A stretch of 34,781 bases of DNA from Thermoprotei archaeon (GTDB lineage Archaea; Thermoproteota; Thermoprotei; Thermofilales; B69-G16), in the NCBI GenBank assembly GCA_003649235.1, contig QMRG01000006.1:1-34781 (forward strand), written 5' to 3'. Made by a program: the position numbers and the translations under genes. Within the stretch, counting starts at the first letter, position 1. Every line of letters starts with the position of its first letter. Positions 18,107 to 26,302 of this stretch are shown here, in pieces. The notes below the pieces were generated by a model. It did no database searches, was not told where the DNA came from, and saw nothing but the letters and a program-made list of their open reading frames with translations.

Positions 18107-18859
18107 TTAACGCCTCAAAATGGTGCTTATTTTAAATAAATTTTTTAACGATTTAGTTTTCCTACCAGAGTCTTTAGGTTTAAGAATTTCAAGCGCTAGT
18201 ACGACTAAGCTCTCCTGCGTTTTACGGGAAAGGTTAAGAAGAACCATTGTCAAGTTTTCCGGAGATAGCAGTGGGAGGTAGGGATCGAAAGGTATTATGA
18301 AACATTTGTCGTGAAATTCTTCTATAAGAGTTTTATATTTTTCAACTCCTAAATCTCTGTTTAATACTGGTATCGTCCTACACTTTCCGACATAGGCTTT
18401 ACTTACAGAATGTATAACCACGCTGTTTGGATTATACACTAAAACTGCTACATCACATGCATCAATGAAAGGATCATATTCGCCGTTTTGATATGCTGGA
18501 ATATCAAGAATAGCGATATCGAAAAACGTCTCAATTCGCTTGAAAGAGCTTTCTATAGTTGAAAATGATACTTCAGGTAGGTATCCATTATTTGGTATTA
18601 GATAGAAGCTTAGATTTTTATCTCTAAGCGTTATTTCACACTTCAAAATAGCATCCGTTATAGATCTTTTATGTAAAACATCCCGTAAATATGGTGGAGG
18701 AGGAGTATTTAACACCATATGAGAGCTATTACCTTGAACACCTGTATCTATCAAAATTACTCTCTTTCCTACGCCAGCATAGAGTATGGTTAATAATATT
18801 GACATTGTAGATTTCCCAGTCCCGCCTTTGCATCCCGATGTTAAACAAACCTTTAGCAT
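18107..18859 (-). CDS. ParA/MinD-superfamily ATPase (possible TadZ-like)
   Basis: Deviant Walker A CKGGTGKST and switch FDIAILDIPA. First gene of the pilus ATPase/pilin operon. Confidence 0.85.
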   Translation of the reverse strand: MLKVCLTSGCKGGTGKSTMSILLTILYAGVGKRVILIDTGVQGNSSHMVLNTPPPPYLRDVLHKRSITDAILKCEITLRDKNLSFYLIPNNGYLPEVSFSTIESSFKRIETFFDIAILDIPAYQNGEYDPFIDACDVAVLVYNPNSVVIHSVSKAYVGKCRTIPVLNRDLGVEKYKTLIEEFHDKCFIIPFDPYLPLLSPENLTMVLLNLSRKTQESLVVLALEILKPKDSGRKTKSLKNLFKISTILRR

Positions 18860-18946
18860 TCTCCTCTTACGATATGTGAAGAAGAGTAAATAAGCTAGGC
18901 AACTCTGCTCGGCTTAAATCACCTATTTCACAAAATTAACGAGAAT
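18860..18946. promoter_or_regulatory. Compact bidirectional promoter of the pilus-like locus
   Basis: Only 87 bp separates the divergent genes. TATA-like CTTAAAT (18912-18918, + strand) and CTTATTTAC (minus strand, about 18889) each sit about 26-30 nt from their ATG. Flanking TGTGAA/TTCACA inverted arms. Confidence 0.5.
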
Positions 18947-19936
18947 ATGAGAAAGCTCAGCTTGTTAGTAATAACTTTGCTAGCTATTACATTGTCGTCG
19001 TTGCTGTGGAATGGAGTGAATAAACTAGATAGAGAAAAATCGAAAACTGCGACAATAGAAAATAGTTATAGATCTGACAATAAGTGTCGATTAAGACTAC
19101 GTTTTAAAGGAGAAGGAATTGTCAGCATTAATGACGTCAACTACACGAGTGATATAATTTTGAATTTTACAGCAAATAGTTATGTGAACTTGTTGGCATA
19201 CAATTCGGAAAATTCATCTCATAGATCGTTTTTTGAATATTGGAAGATTAATGATAAGAAAGTTGAAGAAAATCCTCTAACACTATACTGTGAGGATACT
19301 TTTGAGGTAATCTCTGTTTTTAGGGTGAATACCAAAGAGGAGGAAATCTATGGCAAGCCTCTTATCTCGCTCTTAGACTTCGAGAACATAGCCTTAATGA
19401 TCGAAAACGAAGATGATTACGTGTATTTAGAAGATGGATACTTGAAGTTTAAACGTGGGTGCGTGTTTATACCATTAAAAGAGCCTCTGCCGCTCTTTAA
19501 TAATAATTCTAGCTGTTGGATTAAACTCTCTCGAGTAAAAGCTAGAGTATTTTCCACTGCGCGAGGCGAAGAAGGTGTAATGGAAGATTTCATGCTGTTT
19601 CTAGTATTGGATAAGAGAGTTATTCTAGAAAACATTCTCGAAGGCCCCATAGTAGCTATTGGCTATTGGTATTCCGGAATAGGAGGAAAATGCTATGTTG
19701 TAAAGAGGTTCTTCTTCTATGACGGACAAGGAAAGCCCAGGCTAGAATACCTGGCTATTCTTCGTGAAAACAAGTTAAGAGATAATGTTGCGGTTGATGT
19801 ATCAGATATATTATCTCGGAATTTTCTTCCTCTTGAGTTATTCCGTGATAGGTACGTAGTAGGTATCTATATTTTTGGATATGATGAAGGATTTGTGGAT
19901 TTTAGAGATTCAATACTAGAATGCGGAGGTGGCTAG
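18947..19936 (+). CDS. Exported/membrane-anchored protein with InlB-repeat-like domain
   Basis: N-terminal signal/TM RKLSLLVITLLAITLSSLLW; VNLLAYNSENSSHRSFFEYWKINDKKVEENPLTLYCEDTFEVISVF. Confidence 0.75.
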   Translation: MRKLSLLVITLLAITLSSLLWNGVNKLDREKSKTATIENSYRSDNKCRLRLRFKGEGIVSINDVNYTSDIILNFTANSYVNLLAYNSENSSHRSFFEYWKINDKKVEENPLTLYCEDTFEVISVFRVNTKEEEIYGKPLISLLDFENIALMIENEDDYVYLEDGYLKFKRGCVFIPLKEPLPLFNNNSSCWIKLSRVKARVFSTARGEEGVMEDFMLFLVLDKRVILENILEGPIVAIGYWYSGIGGKCYVVKRFFFYDGQGKPRLEYLAILRENKLRDNVAVDVSDILSRNFLPLELFRDRYVVGIYIFGYDEGFVDFRDSILECGGG

Positions 19937-22551
19937 ATATTAGGAAACTCGTGTTTTTAATATTCTCTCTATATGTTCTCTTTATCTTTTCAAGTATTGT
20001 ATCATCCGTAACAAACTTTCATGTTCATGCATATACTCCTAATTACGAAGATCATACAGATATCACGGTTAAAAACATAAAGATAGAGGGGTTAGAGCCT
20101 AACTCAACTTATAAAGTTACTTTTAACTATATAGCACAGGTTCAGTACAGCGTATATAGCGAAAATGGCTATGTGGCAGCTGGATGGTTTAATACTAGAT
20201 TTTTACACCGTAATGGAGTACAGTTGGATAAACGAGAGACAGTAAGCGGCACATTCTCCATGACAGGGTATACTGGTGCTTCAAATTTCCTAATTTTCGA
20301 AGTAGAACTATGGGCCGAAGCTGATGGAGGGGAGCTCTATAGCTATGATGTCGCGGTTATAGATGTAATCGCCGAAGTTGAAATATCTTCTATTGAAAAA
20401 ATTAGTGATGATGGTGGAGATAATGGCGGTGGAGGAGGGGGAGGAGGAGGCAAAAAATCCAAGTATAGTGGCTTGACTGTTAAAGCTGCAGATCAGAAGG
20501 GCCATATTTTGTATCATGTTCCGATAAACGTCTCGGGTTACCGAGAAGGTGTCTACAAGACACCATTTACTATCTTCCGTAAAAGCGTTGTAGATAGCAG
20601 TTTTTCGGTAGTTCTAGTAGCTCCCCAGAAATTAGTTTTTGGAAGTAAAGTTAGATATTTCATAAATTGGAGTCTTAAACCAGCATGGACCTATAGGACT
20701 AAATGGTATCAAAATAATACTATTCGAGTATTCATCCCCGATAATGCTGAGTATATAGCAACTGCCTATTACGGTAAGCGGTATTACTGGTATTGTTTGG
20801 AAGTGAAGTCGAATATTCCTGTTTTGATAAGCTATGAGGGTAATATTGGTCTGGGGAGTAAATACACGAATTTTACGCTATATAGAGAATCTCCAATAGA
20901 TGATGGTTTAACGGTAATTTTAAAGGCTCCTGAGCAGGTTTCCTACAATGGATCTTTATGGTTTTTCGATAAGTGGGTTTATAAAATACCTATATATTCA
21001 AAAGAAAAAGAATTATATGATAATATTGGAGAATTCTCATGTCCGAGTCAAGTTGCGAATAAAGGCGTTGTTATAGCTATTTATAAGCGGACAGTTAAGC
21101 TTACTGTTGAATCTTATCCTATAAAAGGAATTCCTATACAGATCTGGCACGATGATTTGTTTATGGTGGACTACACTGATTTCGTTTTAAGGAATTTGAG
21201 CATAGGTGATATCGTCTCTCTGCGAGCTCCTGAGCATTTCGCTATTAATGATGAAGAATATTATTTTTCTCATTGGCTAGTAAACGGAAAGAGAGTGAGT
21301 AATGAATTAATTGAAGTATTCATGACAGGAGATAAGAGAGTTGTAGCCTATTACTATAAAAAGGAATGGGGAGGAAGGAGGGAAGCTAATTTAAAGGGTG
21401 AATGGCTTATACCAGGCGAATCGATCAATATAACGCTGCCCTATCCTGGAGTTTACACGATTAAAGTTACTCCTTACTATAATATTAGCAAGAGACTCAC
21501 AGCATTGGTGGTTGCTAATAATGCCAGCAAATACGCGTATATTGACCTGGATAATTTAACTTTAACTACTCGAGTCCCCTTTATCTCAAAGAAAGGGTCT
21601 ATGCATGTTTCAATTAGGGAATTGAAGAACTTTCCGGTGATCGCTAGCGGAGAGTATAAAGGTTGGTATTTTCTAGGAGCTTCGGCTTGGACCCCGAGTG
21701 TTGAAAGTTCAGGTATAAATTTAGATACTATAATTTTCGATGAGAAACATTGGGTAACTTACGCCGTTTATAATATAACTGTTACATGGCGTGACTTTGA
21801 TAGCTTTCCGATACGAAAACATTATTTGAAAGTAGAGTCTCTCAACGTTAAAACCTGGTCGAAAATTATAGTTATAACTAGCCTTAATTTTACGCTATGG
21901 TCTTTCTATGATAGAAACGGAGTATATATTGTATGGGAGGCCTACTATAGATATCTGCCTCCTCCCGAGTTGAACTTGTCATTAGAGCCTCCTCATCAAG
22001 ACGTTTGGTTTACGCTAGAGCATGGGAATGACATCGTTATCTCGCAACGTTTAGGTAAGGGACGTAAATACTATGGAGTAGGCAATGGAACCGTTTTTAG
22101 CGACGCTTACCTTCCCTACGATTATATTATCGAGGAATATGGTTTAAATCACTTAGTGTTTAAGGCTAGAGTTAGATGGTCCGGTCCTCTCGGTTCTCCA
22201 GTAAATATTGTTCCGTTTAGCAAAGAAAAGGATATTCATTTAGTCCCTCTATGCCTGAAGCTTCTCGAGATAAAGGAAAAACCGTTACACTTGGTTTTTA
22301 AGTGGACTCTCTTCAATAAAACGCCGTTGCCAGCGTATTCTCGTCTTTTCTGTCCGTGTGTGAGAATAGATGTCTTTACAGAGTGGGATGGCAAACTTTA
22401 CGAAAATGTTGGCGTTAAATCAAAGTACGATTATACAGTATACATTGTAGATTTAGATGTTGATATAACATGGCCTAGGCGTATAACGATATTCTTCATA
22501 CACTCTAGAACTAAAGACTTGGTTCTATTAGTTCCGAGCGTAAAACTATGA
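19921..22551 (+). CDS. Large secreted/surface beta-rich protein with poly-Gly linker and repeated domains
   Basis: N-terminal TM LVFLIFSLYVLFIFSSIV, GDNGGGGGGGGGKK linker, at least three internal repeat units and many N-x-S/T sequons. Confidence 0.8.
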   Translation: MRRWLDIRKLVFLIFSLYVLFIFSSIVSSVTNFHVHAYTPNYEDHTDITVKNIKIEGLEPNSTYKVTFNYIAQVQYSVYSENGYVAAGWFNTRFLHRNGVQLDKRETVSGTFSMTGYTGASNFLIFEVELWAEADGGELYSYDVAVIDVIAEVEISSIEKISDDGGDNGGGGGGGGGKKSKYSGLTVKAADQKGHILYHVPINVSGYREGVYKTPFTIFRKSVVDSSFSVVLVAPQKLVFGSKVRYFINWSLKPAWTYRTKWYQNNTIRVFIPDNAEYIATAYYGKRYYWYCLEVKSNIPVLISYEGNIGLGSKYTNFTLYRESPIDDGLTVILKAPEQVSYNGSLWFFDKWVYKIPIYSKEKELYDNIGEFSCPSQVANKGVVIAIYKRTVKLTVESYPIKGIPIQIWHDDLFMVDYTDFVLRNLSIGDIVSLRAPEHFAINDEEYYFSHWLVNGKRVSNELIEVFMTGDKRVVAYYYKKEWGGRREANLKGEWLIPGESINITLPYPGVYTIKVTPYYNISKRLTALVVANNASKYAYIDLDNLTLTTRVPFISKKGSMHVSIRELKNFPVIASGEYKGWYFLGASAWTPSVESSGINLDTIIFDEKHWVTYAVYNITVTWRDFDSFPIRKHYLKVESLNVKTWSKIIVITSLNFTLWSFYDRNGVYIVWEAYYRYLPPPELNLSLEPPHQDVWFTLEHGNDIVISQRLGKGRKYYGVGNGTVFSDAYLPYDYIIEEYGLNHLVFKARVRWSGPLGSPVNIVPFSKEKDIHLVPLCLKLLEIKEKPLHLVFKWTLFNKTPLPAYSRLFCPCVRIDVFTEWDGKLYENVGVKSKYDYTVYIVDLDVDITWPRRITIFFIHSRTKDLVLLVPSVKL
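20407..20451 (+). repeat. Low-complexity GGN codon run encoding poly-Gly linker
   Basis: gatgatggtggagataatggcggtggaggagggggaggaggaggc encodes DDGGDNGGGGGGGGG. Confidence 0.9.
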
Positions 22552-23120
22552 ATTCTCAAATGCTCGTAGTATTAGCGTTATTAATATCCTCCATGCTAGC
22601 TTTAGCGCTGGCTACAACTCGCCTAGCTTTTGAAACAGGGAAGATAGATTTCAGAGATGTTGTAGAATTGCGAGAAAGACTGTGCTTTGACAGGTCAGTA
22701 TTCGTTAATTTCAAAGTCTTCGTTTTCAAGGAGAAGCACGTATTGGAAATTTGTGTTGAAAATGGATGTAGAAGAATAACAATAGCCGAGGCGAGAATAA
22801 TTGCTCCCATCAGTTCTTCTCCTTTAATCGAACCGGTAGATTTTAGAGAACGGAGAGAACTTTTTGCTCTATATTCTAACGGGACTCATGCTGGTATCTA
22901 TACTGGAGTTCAGCTGGAATTCACGGATGGAGAATTGATTATAACATACATCGAGCCGGAACGTATAGGCAGTACGCAGAGACTTGTACTTTCGAGAGAA
23001 TTGATAGATGATATCGTTATCTACGTAGAGGATGCAACTATATTGATAGATGGAGAAAAGATTGCCGTGGTCAATGGATTTAAGAAAATAAGAATAAGGA
23101 AAGTTGTTTTGTCACTATAG
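22548..23120 (+). CDS. Single-TM small exported protein, pilin-like
   Basis: MNSQMLVVLALLISSMLALALATTRLAF at the N-terminus; ATGA overlap with the preceding gene. Confidence 0.75.
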   Translation: MNSQMLVVLALLISSMLALALATTRLAFETGKIDFRDVVELRERLCFDRSVFVNFKVFVFKEKHVLEICVENGCRRITIAEARIIAPISSSPLIEPVDFRERRELFALYSNGTHAGIYTGVQLEFTDGELIITYIEPERIGSTQRLVLSRELIDDIVIYVEDATILIDGEKIAVVNGFKKIRIRKVVLSL

Positions 23121-23154
23121 CTTCCTTAAATCTTTTATTTCACATTTTAGATTG

Positions 23155-23466
23155 ATGAATCTAGATGAAGTTTTGATAGTTGCAGCTTCTGTACTAGCCC
23201 TAGCTCTTACACTACAATTAGGATATTCTATGCTTAACGCTGAAGACTTAGTTTACAAAGAGGAAATATTGTATTTGGTAAATGTTTCTATGTTATCTCT
23301 TAGTCCCGGGTCTAGTTTAAAGTTATGTTTGCCTTATCCTATAGCCTTTAATAGCTCTGATTTAAAAGAATGTGGAGTCCCGGCTTATGGTCGAGTTGGC
23401 GGTTCTTGTTTGGAAATAACAAAGAGTTATGATGGAGTGGCAGAGGTGGGGATATGCGAGCCTTAG
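23155..23466 (+). CDS. Single-TM small exported protein, pilin-like, 4 Cys
   Basis: MNLDEVLIVAASVLALALTLQLGYSML, with C-terminal SCLEITKSYDGVAEVGICEP. ORF starts at 23104; ATG 23155 is preferred. Confidence 0.72.
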   Translation: MNLDEVLIVAASVLALALTLQLGYSMLNAEDLVYKEEILYLVNVSMLSLSPGSSLKLCLPYPIAFNSSDLKECGVPAYGRVGGSCLEITKSYDGVAEVGICEP

Positions 23467-23786
23467 AGGCGGTAGCTATTTCAGTGATATTTGTAATTTT
23501 TAGCGCATATTTTCACGTGATCGCTGTTTATAAGCCTCCTTCGCTACACGTGTATTCGGTAAATAGAGCTTTAGCGTGGCTTTTGTTACGTTCGGATTCT
23601 CTGCCGTATACTGGAAAATTGAAAGGGCTTATAGTCGAGTTGATCCCAAGTGTCGTATACTTCGACGATGGAGAATCTATCATTTATTTTAGAGACTCGG
23701 CTAGAGTTTACAGTTTTAGAATTGTTTGGCTCGGTTATAATGGAACGCTTTCACCCAGAGTAGTGGTGGTAGGCGTTGAACCGTAA
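23454..23786 (+). CDS. Single-TM small exported protein, pilin-like
   Basis: MRALEAVAISVIFVIFSAYFHVIAVYKPPS. Overlaps both neighbours by about 12 bp. Confidence 0.72.
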   Translation: MRALEAVAISVIFVIFSAYFHVIAVYKPPSLHVYSVNRALAWLLLRSDSLPYTGKLKGLIVELIPSVVYFDDGESIIYFRDSARVYSFRIVWLGYNGTLSPRVVVVGVEP

Positions 23787-24375
23787 AGGGCAGATTCTAC
23801 TCTTAGCCATAATTTTCTTAGCTTCTGTCTTATTATATTCGACGAGCCGTCTGAAGAAGCCAAGTCCAAATTTCCTAGAATACAATGGAGAATTACAATC
23901 AGCAGAACTTATTCACATAGCCAGGTTATACTGGAGTAGCGAAAATAGTACTATAGATCGTCTCTTAACTATTCTCTATAGTTTGTCTAATGAAAATAAA
24001 GTAAGCATGCCGATTGTATCTTATAAGTGCAATTTTACTCTGGTTCCAGGACAACGTGGTTATGCATGGTATTATACAGTATACAATAATTCCGTATCAT
24101 TTCGGGCTTATTGGAGTTGGGAGTTTAAAGGTTTTTACATTAAAAATCTTTATGGAGAAAAATTGCTGTATAAGAGTTATTTACTTATCTATTACCACAA
24201 TTATACAGCTCCGCAATGGGATTCTATGATAATCTATCCATCATTAGACGACGATATGCGAATAGCTGATTTAACCTATTTTGGAGAAGGAATTTGGAGT
24301 ATAGGTTTCCCTGCACGCTATACTGAGTATATTTTTGTTGATGAATACGGACTAAAGGTGGTGGTGAAGGAATGA
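23776..24375 (+). CDS. Pilin-like protein with class III-type signal (MNRKGQ)
   Basis: TTG start; MNRKGQILLLAIIFLASVLLYS resembles an archaeal prepilin peptidase substrate. Confidence 0.75.
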   Translation: MNRKGQILLLAIIFLASVLLYSTSRLKKPSPNFLEYNGELQSAELIHIARLYWSSENSTIDRLLTILYSLSNENKVSMPIVSYKCNFTLVPGQRGYAWYYTVYNNSVSFRAYWSWEFKGFYIKNLYGEKLLYKSYLLIYYHNYTAPQWDSMIIYPSLDDDMRIADLTYFGEGIWSIGFPARYTEYIFVDEYGLKVVVKE

Positions 24376-24767
24376 ATGTAGCCTATGCTATTTATCTCTC
24401 AAGTTTTCTATTTTCGCTAATAATAGCGTTTTCAACGATTAGTATTCTTAAACCTCCAACTCAGTATCGAGCTTCAATAGCTCAGCTTGTGTGCGATATA
24501 TGTACGGTATATCGAAACCCAGGCAGTCATGTATTCGGCTTCTATGATTTTAGAGGAGGTGAAGTCGCTATTGGCAATAATGTCATATTGTTGGAAAAGA
24601 GAGAATTATGGATTTTCCCATATTGCGGAAGACAGGAAGATAACATTATCTATCTTCCAATAGAAGTTGATTTTCCATTTAAAGTTAGTGGATTGTCGTG
24701 TCTAAAGCTTGAGAATATAGACGGTAAAGTTTACGTATCTCTCTGTGAGGTGGTGGGGAATGATTGA
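24372..24767 (+). CDS. Single-TM small exported protein, Cys-rich, pilin-like
   Basis: MNVAYAIYLSSFLFSLIIAFSTISILKPPT, with C-terminal SCLKLENIDGKVYVSLCEVV. Confidence 0.72.
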   Translation: MNVAYAIYLSSFLFSLIIAFSTISILKPPTQYRASIAQLVCDICTVYRNPGSHVFGFYDFRGGEVAIGNNVILLEKRELWIFPYCGRQEDNIIYLPIEVDFPFKVSGLSCLKLENIDGKVYVSLCEVVGND

Positions 24768-25008
24768 TTTCTTAAAAAAGATTTTTCTGAGGATGCTAAC
24801 TAAAGATGATAAGAAAAAAGAGATTTTACTGATAGCTAAAAGGACTAGAGAAATCATCAAAGTTGAAAAGCGTTTTTCTAAACCTTCAGTTAGAACAAGA
24901 TTTCCCGAGATGTTTAAAATGCTAGAACTTAGCCTAAAATATGGCGTACCAGTGAAAAGGATTGAGCAGAATGGGAGATACTTTTGGATAATAGAAGTAG
25001 AAGAGTAA
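24760..25008 (+). CDS. Small basic soluble protein, last gene of the operon
   Basis: MIDFLKKIFLRMLTKDDKKKEILLIAKRTREIIKVEKR...; no TM. ATG 24760 is preferred over 24745. Confidence 0.65.
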   Translation: MIDFLKKIFLRMLTKDDKKKEILLIAKRTREIIKVEKRFSKPSVRTRFPEMFKMLELSLKYGVPVKRIEQNGRYFWIIEVEE

Positions 25009-25036
25009 TGTAATATTTATTACTATTAGGATTCTT

Positions 25037-25567
25037 TTGATATATGTGACTGTAGAGGAGAGAAAACTGGTTTTTAAAGGTAGTAAAATATCGGTCATAG
25101 TGGAGAAAATTTCTGGAGAAAGAGGAGTATATGAAGCTGAAATAGTAAAGCATCCAGGCGCTGTTGTGATTTTACCTTTGAAAAAAGATAAAATTATTAT
25201 GGTCGAACAGTATAGGCCTGCTGTAGAGGAAAACTTGCTAGAACTACCAGCAGGGACTTTAGAGCCTGGAGAAGATCCTTTCTCTTGTGCAGCTAGAGAG
25301 TTGGAAGAGGAAACCGGTTATAAGCCTGGAAAATTGGAGATATTGGGTAGTTTCTATGCATCCCCTGGTTATAGTAACGAGAAGCTATACGCGTTTATAG
25401 CAGAAGATCTTATTCTTGGCGAAAGAAAGCCTGAAATCGACGAGGATATTAGAGTTTTGGAGATAGGAGAGGACGAGCTTCTACGGATGATTGAACGTGG
25501 TGAAATAAAAGATTCTAAGACTCTTTCAACTTTCTTCCTCTATTATATGAAGAAAATGCTTCCTTGA
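25037..25567 (+). CDS. NUDIX hydrolase (ADP-ribose pyrophosphatase-like)
   Basis: NUDIX box GTLEPGEDPFSCAARELEEETGY. Confidence 0.93.
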   Translation: MIYVTVEERKLVFKGSKISVIVEKISGERGVYEAEIVKHPGAVVILPLKKDKIIMVEQYRPAVEENLLELPAGTLEPGEDPFSCAARELEEETGYKPGKLEILGSFYASPGYSNEKLYAFIAEDLILGERKPEIDEDIRVLEIGEDELLRMIERGEIKDSKTLSTFFLYYMKKMLP

Positions 25568-26285
25568 ATTTTTCAAACTTTATCCGTCTCAAATCATAGT
25601 CGTTCTCGTATTTCTTAACTTCAAGCTCGGCTTTTTTCTTAGCTTCTTCAACTCTCTCTGAGGTACTTTTATACCATTCCTCTACTCTATTCTTTTCTAA
25701 TATCTTCGCCATTAGTGCCACAACTCTGCCAACGTTATAAGCGTCCATACAGGCATTAAGATCCTCTAATACATCACCGATCTTATGGAAATAGGCTAGA
25801 GACCATGGAGGTAAGACAAATCCCATCGAGTTTAATGTCGCTTGGATATTGGCTATAGCCTGTATACTCCCACTATCGTTTCCAACTGCTATTACTCCAG
25901 CGACTTTACCCTCGATCCAACTCCTCCCTGTGATGTAAATCATATTTTCGAAAACAGTCAATCTATCAATGAAATTTTTCACTAATCCACTTGGAGCATA
26001 CCAGTAGACCGGCGTGGCTAATATCAATCCCTCGCTCTCCAATACCATCTCGTAGATTTTCCGCATATCATCATCTATGATACAGGGATACCTACACGCT
26101 AGCTGATCGTCACTTACACAACCTATACAAGGTTTTATTTCAAAATCTACAAGGTATATTTTTACGGGTTCGGCGCCTACATCTCTTATTCCTTCAGCGG
26201 CTAGCTCAGCTAGTTTAGAGGTATTTCCGTATTTGCGGGGAGACCCCATGATTATTAGTATTTTTAACTTATGCATAGTCATCAC
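25515..26285 (-). CDS. NADPH-dependent FMN reductase / iron-sulfur flavoprotein family
   Basis: ILIIMGSPRKYGNTSKLAELAAEGI, compact CIGCVSDDQLACRYPC and ATPVYWYAPSGLVKNFIDR. Confidence 0.92.
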   Translation of the reverse strand: MMTMHKLKILIIMGSPRKYGNTSKLAELAAEGIRDVGAEPVKIYLVDFEIKPCIGCVSDDQLACRYPCIIDDDMRKIYEMVLESEGLILATPVYWYAPSGLVKNFIDRLTVFENMIYITGRSWIEGKVAGVIAVGNDSGSIQAIANIQATLNSMGFVLPPWSLAYFHKIGDVLEDLNACMDAYNVGRVVALMAKILEKNRVEEWYKSTSERVEEAKKKAELEVKKYENDYDLRRIKFEKFKEAFSSYNRGRKLKES

Positions 26286-26302
26286 CTCTAGATCAGTAGA
26301 AT

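Noticed and set aside
24014-24229. 71-aa plus-strand ORF
   Set aside because: Alternative frame within the pilin-like gene 23776-24375; no start context or domain.
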